From NCBI GenBank assembly GCA_023838465.1, contig JAIVEQ010000027.1, positions 1-57,397 of the forward strand: a DNA stretch of 57,397 nucleotides. The letters run 5' to 3'. The DNA is from Candidatus Thiodiazotropha sp. Lineage in GTDB: Bacteria; Pseudomonadota; Gammaproteobacteria; Chromatiales; Chromatiaceae. A program made the translations under genes and the position numbers. Under the pieces are notes generated by a model. It saw nothing but the letters and a program-made list of their open reading frames with translations. It was not told where the DNA came from and made no database searches. Of this stretch, positions 10,201-17,721 are shown one piece after another; the stretch's first letter is position 1; each line of letters starts with the position of its first letter.

Positions 10201-10404
10201 ACCGTGTGCGGACTGGCGCCGCTGGTTCTGATCCCAGGCGAGGGTACTGAACTCTATCGTGGTGTTGGTGTAATCGTGTTGTGCGGGTTGGTTGGAACCG
10301 CGATCGTTACTTTGACCTTCTTGCCTGCATTAACCATGGTGGCTCTGTTTTTTCATCGCTCCCCGAAACCACCTTCGGTTATTTCTGACGGCTCGCAGAA
10401 CTGA
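7237..10404 (+). CDS. RND efflux permease (HAE1/AcrB-like)
   Basis: 1055 residues, the usual length of a hydrophobe/amphiphile RND pump. Twelve membrane segments in the family pattern: one at 10-30, a large periplasmic loop, six around 335-535, a second large loop, and five around 860-1040. The transmembrane-4 relay motif reads GMTLDNSIVVLES, with one Asp kept and Asn at the place of the second Asp of AcrB, as in many non-AcrB RND pumps. Proton-driven export of drugs, bile-like compounds or lipids is the likely role; the substrate cannot be read from sequence. The start has GGAAAGAG about 8 nt upstream, just past the mobile element. Operon with the adaptor gene. No TolC-like gene or regulator is adjacent. 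Confidence 0.94.
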   Translation: MFEAMVKHGILIAVGTLIVIVLGIVAALKIPVQMIPDLEVRTISIRTNWPGATPQDVEKEILIEQEEHLRSVRGLQRFVSSASFGRAQVELEFPFGINLNDTLIEVINALSRVPSYPNNVDEPRIYATSFSANSFMYFRVMPLPGNPRNLDMIPMQDFIKDHVAVRMETVPGVSEISVYGGAERQIQILIDPTQLAERNLTVTQVRNAVQQRNRDVSGGEIESGKRRYLLRTIGRVHDVEDLKEVIVDHQGDALTRLGEIAEIRLGHFEITRYSYTDGSPVIGMSVRRQAGSNVIDIKRAMMPEVEAINEEVLIPAGMQMFLVADDVGYVEASIYNVWTNLLIGAVLASIVMFLFLRTGKVTLIGVMGIPICTIAAFMGLVLAGRTINVISLAGVAFAIGMTLDNSIVVLESIELSWRKGLDRWQAAIDGARKVWPAVLASTLTTVLVFVPIVFIAEEAGQLYSDVAIAISASIIASMLVAIVVIPAAAAHVFSGSRERRFANRVDWKEFLIKRVEWIVGTRMHQLGVLAVVIGICGAIIVYLTPPAEYLPEGEEPKLFASMSPPTGYNLETMTRIGHEVQEYFMPFLDHNPSQFDRGETEVPAMAYFNLSIQATRLRIIAQPKDPKHIKPLMDAVDRKYERYVGMRSFVSRGSIITSNSGGTRSINLDISGPSLQTIYAVATRAESRAKEVFEKPRVRSQPASLTLSQPLIEIRPNWERLAQSGISNADMGFTIAALTDGAFVDEFFLEDDKIDIYLYSSAGNNASLESLHSLPIYTPTNAVVPLASLARIVESVDTSNIRRVDGKRTVTLSIIPPDNIALETGLEIVKRDVVTYLQDSGAVPSNVKIIISGASDQLQATRESLAANYLVALVIIYLVLVAIFSHWGYPLLIMTTIPLGIASGLVGLWLMNQIGAWLPAIGYPAMSQPFDMITMLGFLILMGTVVNNPILIVHQAMVNVREHNMAAQQAVRDAVAIRLRPIAMTTLTTVCGLAPLVLIPGEGTELYRGVGVIVLCGLVGTAIVTLTFLPALTMVALFFHRSPKPPSVISDGSQN

Positions 10405-10680
10405 TCCACTAAGATCTGAATAATTGCTCGATGAAAAATGAAGGAAGCATCACCCATATCAATCAGGAAAATTTGAACTGAATTGGTTCATCTTCATGTG
10501 GCTGGATAGTCTGATGGAGCCAGTACATATGGTCGTTGATACGCGGTAAAAAACGACCGCGTTTCACTCCGTAAAAATCACATCATTCCTGAATCATTAT
10601 TGGCATCTGTCACCGAAAATGGCATCACTCCATTTACCCAATCACTAAATTACGAAAGGTAATTCATCAAGGGAGCGGTC
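10405..10680. other. Intergenic region after the RND permease
   Basis: About 275 bp with no gene I can support and no clear terminator. It ends at the junction with the rsmA-start duplication (10681 onward), so it contains or abuts the right boundary of the presumed inserted efflux segment. Confidence 0.4.
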
Positions 10681-10722
10681 TTGGCCAAATCTTTTTCTGG
10701 GGCAGTGGTTCAAGGGATTACC
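10681..10722 (-). pseudogene. Truncated rsmA start (remnant of about 12 codons)
   Basis: Read on the minus strand from TTG at 10713, this gives M-N-H-C-P-R-K-R-F-G-Q-D, against M-N-H-R-P-R-K-R-F-G-Q-N in the intact rsmA at 4611-5393, with the same TTG start and a similar GGGTAA leader. Similarity stops abruptly at about 10680. It is a dead fragment left by a duplication, and its upstream side (10723-10870) also resembles the true rsmA leader. Confidence 0.8.
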
Positions 10723-10946
10723 CGTCTTTTATAAACTATTTCAGCTAGTTTAAAATGGGGTAAGTAGATATACACACATTAACCAAATGGTTAGCTTTCT
10801 ATGGGCTGCGATTTCAGGTTACATCAGTAGTTCTTCGTTCATATCATTTGTGTGTTGTTGTGATGTAAAGGTTTACCGCTACAAAAGAGCATTAGGGGTT
10901 GTTAACATCCCCACCTGAGTTCACCATCCACCTCAAAGGCTGCATT

Positions 10947-11417
10947 ATGCAAAAATTAGTAGACTTACTCGCCGAGCGCCTGAAGTCGGTAAACGAGATC
11001 ATGCCCTGGGACATGGAGGAGATGATGAAAGCGGACCCGAACGTTTTGGTGCTGGACGTTCGGGAGCGGGATGAGTTCGACACCATGCATGTGTTGGACA
11101 GCCTCAATGTACCCCGCGGCATCGTGGAATCCGCCTGCGAATGGGGTTTCGAGGAGACCGAGCCGGAACTGGTCGAGGCCCGTGACCGGTCGGTGATCGT
11201 GGTTTGCCGCTCTGGGTATCGCAGCATCCTGACCGCGTTCAATCTGCAACTGCTTGGATTCGACAAGGTCTTTTCCCTCACCACTGGGCTGCGGGGATAC
11301 AACGACTACGAGCTACCGTTCGTGGATATCGAAGAAAAGCCAGTCGATATCGAGTTGGCCGATGCTTTTTTTGTTAATAAGATTCTCCCCTATCAGTTGG
11401 AGCCAATGGAGGAATAA
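10947..11417 (+). CDS. Rhodanese-like domain protein
   Basis: 156 residues from the ATG at 10947 (AAAGG 9 nt upstream; an in-frame ATG at 10899 would add 16 residues with no family support). A single rhodanese domain fills residues 20-125, with the active-site loop VVCRSGYRS, so the persulfide-forming Cys is present, and the GLRGY end motif. The C-terminal 30 residues (FVNKILPYQLEPMEE) are outside the domain. Rhodaneses move sulfane sulfur between thiols and proteins; in a sulfur oxidiser this could serve cytoplasmic sulfur trafficking, but no sulfur-pathway gene is adjacent. It faces the rsmA remnant, suggesting an ancestral divergent rsmA-rhodanese pair now split by the efflux operon. Confidence 0.88.
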   Translation: MQKLVDLLAERLKSVNEIMPWDMEEMMKADPNVLVLDVRERDEFDTMHVLDSLNVPRGIVESACEWGFEETEPELVEARDRSVIVVCRSGYRSILTAFNLQLLGFDKVFSLTTGLRGYNDYELPFVDIEEKPVDIELADAFFVNKILPYQLEPMEE

Positions 11418-11469
11418 GGACGTTACCCCGGGATTTCATGCTTCCTTGTCCCCTTGCTCTTAGTTTCTC

Positions 11470-13824
11470 TTACACAACATTAGCTACTGGCTCTTCAGTC
11501 CAGATCTCCTCGACCAATCCGGTCATGTCCACCACGTCACCAATGGCTATCAGGTTTTCGAAATCAGCCTTCAGACGTTCACTCCTGCCAGGGGATAACC
11601 GAATGAGACGGTCAATGGCCTGTTCGATTTCAGCTTTAGGCGGTACGTTGGGCAGGCTTGCGACTATTTTCACACAGCGGAAATCGTGCTCCAGTGCTTG
11701 ACGTATATAGGCACGACGGGCGACCTCGTCGGGGATCTCGAAATCAGCCATCGAATTGAGAGTAAATGAGGGGGAATCGGTGCACCGCTCTTTATAGAGG
11801 TAGAGGGTGAATTCACCTGAACCAAATTCAGTCACTTTCCGCATGAGACGGTCCAACCTGCCATTACTGGTGAATACGTCGAAATCGAACACGCCGTCTG
11901 CCACTTCGAAGAAGTCGGTGAGTGGAGTGGGGGAGGCAGTTATTCCCAGTTTGAAAGTCCAGTCCTCGGGGGATCTGCGATAGACAAATACCGGTAGTGT
12001 CGAGGAGCTTTCGACAAAGATCGACGAGTAGAGCCGTGAGGTGGCGGCACGTAATGTATGAGAGGTTTCCACCCGGAGACCTGATTGACGTTTTTCCAGA
12101 TAGCTTGAAAAAGCGTTGGAAAACTGGCGACCTTTAGGTAGATCACTGATCTTGAAGCGGAGATGTGGTTCACCATCGACTGACCCACTGACGATCTCTG
12201 CCGGAACATTGCGAAAAATGCTCTGAATGCGGGCGAGGCCTGAACTGCGTGCTTCCAGTTTCGGGAAGGTTATTGTTGCCTGTCGATGGTTATCGATGAT
12301 GGTATTCGGCTCGGCAATCATGACTGATAGCCCATGGGCTGAAACGTCACGAGTTTCTCCCTGATAGATCCGGTTAGCAACATGAATCTCTACCCGCATC
12401 CGTCCCAGGAAGCGAGCCTCACTGCGGTTTTCCTGAATATAACGGATAGGTACCAGTTGTGGGGGGGATAGGAGCTGTTGGTCATCACAGCAGATGATCG
12501 GATCATCGTAAGATGACTGCTCAGGGCTACATGAGCCTTGGCGCCAACCGCAAACCTGTTCCGTCACATCGATCAGGGCACCTACTATCGATAAGGTTTT
12601 GGCATCCAGTAGCAGTTTACGAACAATATCATTGCCTTGTTCAGCCAGTGGCCCGACTGCATCCTCAATCCGCATTTCAACGGGTCGGCGAGCTATTCGG
12701 GCGACGACCTTGAATACCCTGAACCCAGGCTTATCTGCATATTTCAGTAAAAGGCGGCACCAGTGCTTATGATTCTTGCATTCGAGATCGGCTCTGACCT
12801 GAGGTGTATTGTGACCGGGAGAACGATACACCGCGATGAGGGTGTCTGCCTTGCTGTCACGAACGGCCAGGCGCATGAGCAGTTTGATACGTTTTAGTGT
12901 GACCAGTGAACTGAAATCATACTGCCCCTGTGATGTTTCGAACGCTTTCAAAGCATACCGGTTGACCTGGTTGCTGAAGATGATGCGTAGCTGTGAGTTG
13001 GTATCCTGGTCTTCAAACATAAAGAAGGGCAGTATCGTCGTGGAACGCATGTAGAAGCGTTCAGCCAGCAGGGCTTGTGCTGTGAGTAGGGCGTCTTCCG
13101 GATCTGCCTGTTCAGACAATGCCGACTCGGATGAAGAGGCGATATGTTCTGAAATCACCATCAAGCCGTCCTTCGGTTCGTTTTCGACACACTGCAACGC
13201 CAGGAGAGTGTCGTTCAAAAGGCGGCGGATACGTACCACGCGGTAATCCAGTTCAGTTTGTTCAAGCTGGTGATCGGTCGAGGGCATCACATCGACGCGT
13301 ACCTGGTCACACTCACGTACTTCGATGGGACTCTTTAGCCTCAGTTGTAGACCGGACTTGGAAATATCCCGGGTTTCCGCAGGGAATTTCTTTCCATTCC
13401 AGAGAAGATGCATGTTTAACGATATCCTGAATCTGTCGAATACACGCTTTTCGAAATAGGAAAGGTCGATCGCCAAATTGTGAGTGACCCTGGGGGAATC
13501 GATAAGTGGCGGTGTTGCCTTTGAGTTCATCGATGCTGTTTCGATCTCCCTATCAGCAGCCTCAGTATTAAGCCTCATCAGAATGGATTCATAGGTCTCT
13601 ACAGTAAACACTCCGGCATTGTGCTTGAGTCCTTCTAGGAAGAGTGCATGGGCATCAGGGTCCAGCCACAGAGATCGACCTCGATAGGAGAAGCGTTTGC
13701 AGGGCCCTGTTACAATCGGGCGAAGATCCAGAGGACGTAAACATTCGCTTTCGAGGCGTTGACGTTCAACCCGGCGTAGAAAGTCATCTGAAGCAGTCGA
13801 TTTCAGTTTGTTCTTGTTCATCAT
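11470..13824 (-). CDS. Tandem PilZ-domain protein with internal duplication
   Basis: 784 residues, no signal peptide or membrane segment. Two PilZ domains are visible: RVFDR (127-131) with DISKSG (153-158), and RSEAR (467-471) with DVSAHG (493-498). Both have the RxxxR and D/NxSxxG signatures of c-di-GMP binding. After each PilZ domain comes a similar region of about 200 residues: STTILPFFMF...YDFSSL...LMR in the first half, SSTLPVFVYR...FDFDVF...LMR in the second, then FRVFKVVA / FRCVKIVA. The protein therefore looks like a duplicated two-domain unit plus an N-terminal 110 residues. Likely a cytosolic c-di-GMP effector; its target is unknown. Convergent with the rhodanese gene, 52 bp apart. 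Confidence 0.82.
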   Translation of the reverse strand: MMNKNKLKSTASDDFLRRVERQRLESECLRPLDLRPIVTGPCKRFSYRGRSLWLDPDAHALFLEGLKHNAGVFTVETYESILMRLNTEAADREIETASMNSKATPPLIDSPRVTHNLAIDLSYFEKRVFDRFRISLNMHLLWNGKKFPAETRDISKSGLQLRLKSPIEVRECDQVRVDVMPSTDHQLEQTELDYRVVRIRRLLNDTLLALQCVENEPKDGLMVISEHIASSSESALSEQADPEDALLTAQALLAERFYMRSTTILPFFMFEDQDTNSQLRIIFSNQVNRYALKAFETSQGQYDFSSLVTLKRIKLLMRLAVRDSKADTLIAVYRSPGHNTPQVRADLECKNHKHWCRLLLKYADKPGFRVFKVVARIARRPVEMRIEDAVGPLAEQGNDIVRKLLLDAKTLSIVGALIDVTEQVCGWRQGSCSPEQSSYDDPIICCDDQQLLSPPQLVPIRYIQENRSEARFLGRMRVEIHVANRIYQGETRDVSAHGLSVMIAEPNTIIDNHRQATITFPKLEARSSGLARIQSIFRNVPAEIVSGSVDGEPHLRFKISDLPKGRQFSNAFSSYLEKRQSGLRVETSHTLRAATSRLYSSIFVESSSTLPVFVYRRSPEDWTFKLGITASPTPLTDFFEVADGVFDFDVFTSNGRLDRLMRKVTEFGSGEFTLYLYKERCTDSPSFTLNSMADFEIPDEVARRAYIRQALEHDFRCVKIVASLPNVPPKAEIEQAIDRLIRLSPGRSERLKADFENLIAIGDVVDMTGLVEEIWTEEPVANVV

Positions 13825-14229
13825 GTCTGATTGTGTTTTTTTTCTTTAGCATCAGGAGATGTTGGCAAAGAAAGATTTAATGTTATTTTTTAGGTGTATC
13901 GCCAAATTAAGCATAATCTTTAGTTCCTCCGTCTGCACTAAACATGGTTTTGTTCCAGGAAAATGTGACATACAGCATCAGGGCTTTGCTTTTATTACCA
14001 CAACTAAACTATGGATATTGTTCAGGTGAGTGTTTCTTAACCAGGATGTCGTAAAAATATTTATAGGGGGCAAGTGCAAGCCATGGGGATTTCAGTTTGA
14101 AAAAATGGAAGCAATCGTACTCACCCAGTAGCATGCCACCGATCACATTTATGCCGGGCACCATTGGCGACAAATGGCCATAAAAGGTTGTATGCTGTGC
14201 GTTTCGCAGTGGTTGAAGCGAGGCTCACA
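13825..14229. other. Divergent intergenic region
   Basis: 405 bp between the PilZ gene (minus) and the FHA-phosphatase gene (plus). AT-rich, must hold two divergent promoters, but no unambiguous -10/-35 pair, operator or repeat was found. An in-frame TTG at 14164 could extend the right-hand gene by 22 residues. Confidence 0.4.
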
Positions 14230-15681
14230 ATGTCGCATGGCTCTGGTAACGCTAAAAAAGGATTCTTTGCCCAATTAAAATCAGCTTTTTCACAAACATC
14301 CCAATATACCGAGCAGAGGTTACAGGAGAGTTATCTGCTCCAGGGCAGTAGTATCAAGGTACCCTACGAGGGCCATCTTATTGAGTTGTCATTTGAGAAA
14401 GGTAAATTCCGCCTGCACCTCTATAGTGAAAAGTCTATAACTGGCGAGGGATTACAGGAAGAAGAGAGCTTCGTCCTATTCAATCCTGACCATTACTTTT
14501 CTGAAATCAGCGGTTTTCTGCGGTTGGTCAAAGGCGATCACCTGATTCTTGGGCGTGAGGATGAATTGCAGAGGAATATCTTTAAATATCCTAAGGCCAT
14601 TTCAAAGCGTCAACTTTCGATTGTTCATGATGGCGATGCTCTTTTATTCAAAGGTTTGGAGAATGATACGGGTATTCAATTGATACCGCTGCTGGATGAG
14701 GGGGATTTCCGACGCATCAGTAAGCGTCGGATGGAGAATCTGCAGGAGGTTCGAAGGATCTTTGGTGGTCCAGTCGAGCTGCTATCACCTGACGAGGCAC
14801 TGGCTGATCTTAATGCAATCAATCAGATTCTGGAAAAAGAGCCACTACGACCAAAAAACAGTGAAGATATGCCAGGCGGAGTGGTGAGTCTGCCAAAAAA
14901 GATGATCCCTATCATTCTGGGTGATCTCCATGCTCAGGTGGATAATCTACTGACCATATTGAGCCATAATGAATTCCTGGAAATGATGGGGGATGGTAAG
15001 GCGGTGATGGTATTCCTGGGAGATGCCGTCCATTCGGAGATGGATGGTAAATTGGCTGAAATGGAAAGCTCTTTGCTGATCATGGATCTCATCTTCAGGC
15101 TTAAGCTGTGGTTTCCTCAGCAAGTATTCTATGTTCGGGGTAACCATGACAGTTTTTCAGAGGAGATCGGTAAAGAGGGCGTACCACAAGGAATACTCTG
15201 GTCAAAGGAAGTGAAACGTGCTCGTGGCGAGGCGTACAAGCAGGCGATGGAACGTTTTTATGAGCTGCTACCTTATGTAGCCCTGTCAAAGGACTACGTG
15301 GCCTGCCATGCTGCACCACCTAAGAGTAAGGTGACAATGGATATGTTGGTCAATATTCACAGCTATCCAAGCTTGATGGAGGAGGTGACCTGTAACCGGC
15401 TTTATCGGCCGAATCGCCTGGCAGGTTATACCAAAGGTGACGTGAAACGATTTCGTCACTCACTCAGTTTAAAATCGGATGCAGAGCTTTTTGTCGGGCA
15501 TACCCCGTTAACAAGGCATGACACCCTATGGCATAACGTAGGAGGAATAGAGCACCATGATGTGGTGTTCAGTGGAAATATCCCATGGATTGGCCTGTTT
15601 ACCAGTGTCGATGGCCATATGATTCCTTTACGCTATCGAAGTGAACCGTTACTACCTATATTGAATGAACTTGATGATTAG
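14230..15681 (+). CDS. FHA-like domain / calcineurin-type metallophosphatase fusion
   Basis: 483 residues from the ATG at 14230 (GCGAGG 8 nt upstream). The C-terminal half is a metallophosphoesterase with the full motif set: GDLHAQ (Asp232, His234), LGDAVH, RGNHD (Asn305-Asp307), a CHAAPP histidine and VGHTPLTRHD. This is the PP1/PP2A-like serine/threonine phosphatase arrangement. The N-terminal half contains an FHA-like segment: LGR (108-109), IS at 125, then N-D-T-G at 145-148, at FHA-like spacing, with the usual H of SxxH replaced by Q. FHA domains bind phosphothreonine, so a phosphatase guided to phosphoproteins is plausible but inferred. First gene of a three-gene run with a GHKL ATPase-like protein and another phosphatase. 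Confidence 0.78.
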   Translation: MSHGSGNAKKGFFAQLKSAFSQTSQYTEQRLQESYLLQGSSIKVPYEGHLIELSFEKGKFRLHLYSEKSITGEGLQEEESFVLFNPDHYFSEISGFLRLVKGDHLILGREDELQRNIFKYPKAISKRQLSIVHDGDALLFKGLENDTGIQLIPLLDEGDFRRISKRRMENLQEVRRIFGGPVELLSPDEALADLNAINQILEKEPLRPKNSEDMPGGVVSLPKKMIPIILGDLHAQVDNLLTILSHNEFLEMMGDGKAVMVFLGDAVHSEMDGKLAEMESSLLIMDLIFRLKLWFPQQVFYVRGNHDSFSEEIGKEGVPQGILWSKEVKRARGEAYKQAMERFYELLPYVALSKDYVACHAAPPKSKVTMDMLVNIHSYPSLMEEVTCNRLYRPNRLAGYTKGDVKRFRHSLSLKSDAELFVGHTPLTRHDTLWHNVGGIEHHDVVFSGNIPWIGLFTSVDGHMIPLRYRSEPLLPILNELDD

Positions 15682-15734
15682 ATTGATTGAGAATCCACAT
15701 GGTTGTGAGATGCTTATTGATATAGGAAAGCACC

Positions 15735-16499
15735 ATGAGTCGGATTAGAGAAAAATCGAAGGTTAGCAGGTCACTCAAAGAGGGACCGGTGATATACCAA
15801 TCGGAAGATTCTTTGCTTGATGAGGATCGGATTAAAAAGGATCTCACACTTGCAGAGCTTAACCATGTTCTTAAGCTCTATCTAGCAAGAAAAAACTCCC
15901 ATCTGAAAGATCTATCCATATTGGGCCAATTCTCGGTTATCTTTAACGATAGGCGGTTTTCAGAATGGCACACCTTTAGCAAGAGTGAGCAGAGTGATGC
16001 ACTTTCGGAGTTTGTTGTATTACCTGATGTCTATAAGGAGCTGATCGAAAAAATTGCTACTACTGCCGGGGATGCACAGATAATAAGCGCTGTAGTTAAA
16101 GATGCATACCAGAATTCGATAGATAGTTTTTCACATGCAGCTTTCACTCAATGGAAGTACATCAGTAGGTTTCCAGGCTTTAAAGTCATTCTCTATCTAG
16201 ATCAAGTTCATAAAAACTCTATTTTAGTAGTTGTTGATAATGGGTTTGGAGAAAATGTAGACAAACCAAAGAAATCATTTCTTGGCGAGGAAATTGACGA
16301 TAGTATCGTGAATAGAATCACTGAATGGATATTCGATAAATTCGAGAAGAATGAGAAGAACATCGATCATAGAATTGCTTATACCGGTGGGCAAGGTATG
16401 GCTTTAAAGAAGATCAAGATTGAATTGGATCTGGATGTCGATTTGTACTTTTTTTCAACAGGTGCAGTTTTTGAACTTAAGCTAAAAAACTTTTTTTAA
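15735..16499 (+). CDS. Solitary GHKL-fold ATPase-like protein
   Basis: 254 residues, acidic/lysine-rich, no signal peptide or membrane segment. The C-terminal half shows the three GHKL nucleotide-binding motifs: N-box KDAYQNSID (Asp123 in the place of Glu, Asn127), G1 box VVDNGFG (Asp168), and G2 box TGGQGMAL (218-224). There is no HisKA/DHp domain, no receiver and no MutL or Hsp90 C-terminal part; the N-terminal 110 residues are unassigned. It could be an anti-sigma or RsbW-like serine kinase, or a MORC/MutL-type ATPase; the NSID form of the N-box is nearer to the latter. Sits 53 bp after the FHA-phosphatase and 95 bp before the second phosphatase. Lower GC than its neighbours. Confidence 0.65.
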   Translation: MSRIREKSKVSRSLKEGPVIYQSEDSLLDEDRIKKDLTLAELNHVLKLYLARKNSHLKDLSILGQFSVIFNDRRFSEWHTFSKSEQSDALSEFVVLPDVYKELIEKIATTAGDAQIISAVVKDAYQNSIDSFSHAAFTQWKYISRFPGFKVILYLDQVHKNSILVVVDNGFGENVDKPKKSFLGEEIDDSIVNRITEWIFDKFEKNEKNIDHRIAYTGGQGMALKKIKIELDLDVDLYFFSTGAVFELKLKNFF

Positions 16500-16594
16500 C
16501 AAGATGAAGCCTTTTTATCTGTCATGTATCGTGACATTGATCAGCAACATAACCAACCAATGCTCTTTTTAATAAGAAGAGAAAATACTGTTTT

Positions 16595-17710
16595 GTGAAC
16601 AAGGTGGATAAAAAAAGACCTTTTCACCTGCTGGGCAGCCTTGCATGGGGCTACATTATTAGACCATTACGGTCGATCAAACGTGTTTACGGTAAACTCG
16701 GTTCATCAAGACAAGTGCCTGGTCTAGTTTCAGACTCAGTACTGGAAGAAGAGATAGCAGAGTTAGAAGCAAAAACACAGGCCCAAGAGGAGGTGCAGCC
16801 AAAGATAGAAATGGAAGCGCCGGAACTCTGCTTGGAATCGATAGTGAAACGCTTCAAATGTATTGTGTTTTCTGATACGGACAATGATACGGTTTCTGTC
16901 AAGAGTACATTACGTTTTGCAGGCATTTTCAATGAGCAAGATAAGCTGGTTGATGGGTTGAATAACCTTACCCTATTTCATACAGGTGATCTGGTAGACA
17001 AGAAACGTCCTGATCCTTCCGTTGTTGAATATTGGCAAAGCCTTCAACAGGAAGCCGCGGCGAAGGATTGTCAGGTTAAATTGATCGTGGGCAATCATGA
17101 GCAAGAGATCTGGCAAAAAATTGCTACAGGGAAAAAAATTGGCTTGGATGAGAGGAATGTTCGACAGTTGAAAGGATTCATCGAGTCGCTCGATCTGTTT
17201 TATGTAGAGGGAACGGTGCTGTTTATACATGGTTATCCGACATTAGAATTTCTACGGACATTGCAGCACTATCGGGAAGTGACTGGAAAGGCATTGAATT
17301 TCTTTAATGCAGATCACTACCGTAAAGCATTCAAAAGCTCGGAGGCGATGCGACAATACGCCTATATAAGAGAGGAAAAACGAGCCAATTATCTGCTCTA
17401 TGATGTCATGGATGCAGCTCGGTACTATAAAAAGCATGGGCGATCGATCAATGCGCTATTTATGGAGCTGGAGATCCAGGTTGTTATCCACGGACATAGA
17501 CCTCAACGTTCAGGGGTGCAAGTGGACTACGAATTCAGGAAGTGGCTACCAAATGTCAGAATGATAGGCAATGATACAAAAGTGAGATATAAGGGGTTAG
17601 GGGCCACAGTCTTTTCTTCAAAGCCTGATGGAACAATGGAGGTGCTGTTCATCAATACGAAAAATAAATCAAAAAGACTAAGTAAAAGGGTCTCGGAATG
17701 CCTGGTATAG
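16595..17710 (+). CDS. Calcineurin-like phosphoesterase
   Basis: 371 residues from a GTG start. The N-terminal 80 residues include a basic stretch and a short Glu-rich helix (LEEEIAELEAK), then the phosphoesterase core: FSDTDND in the place of the usual GDxHG (so the first His is missing and the motif is atypical), HTGDLVD (Asp132), VGNHE (Asn167, His168, Glu169), FIHGYP and VIHGHRP. It should bind two metals and cleave a phosphate ester, perhaps phosphoprotein or nucleotide; the substrate is not known. Third gene in the row with the FHA-phosphatase and GHKL protein. Its stop codon is 11 bp from the convergent CHAD gene. Confidence 0.75.
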   Translation: MNKVDKKRPFHLLGSLAWGYIIRPLRSIKRVYGKLGSSRQVPGLVSDSVLEEEIAELEAKTQAQEEVQPKIEMEAPELCLESIVKRFKCIVFSDTDNDTVSVKSTLRFAGIFNEQDKLVDGLNNLTLFHTGDLVDKKRPDPSVVEYWQSLQQEAAAKDCQVKLIVGNHEQEIWQKIATGKKIGLDERNVRQLKGFIESLDLFYVEGTVLFIHGYPTLEFLRTLQHYREVTGKALNFFNADHYRKAFKSSEAMRQYAYIREEKRANYLLYDVMDAARYYKKHGRSINALFMELEIQVVIHGHRPQRSGVQVDYEFRKWLPNVRMIGNDTKVRYKGLGATVFSSKPDGTMEVLFINTKNKSKRLSKRVSECLV

Positions 17711-17721
17711 GACGCTAGGAC

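Noticed and set aside
15735..16499. Histidine kinase call for the GHKL protein
   Set aside because: No HisKA/DHp domain and an NSID-type N-box; only the ATP-binding fold can be supported.
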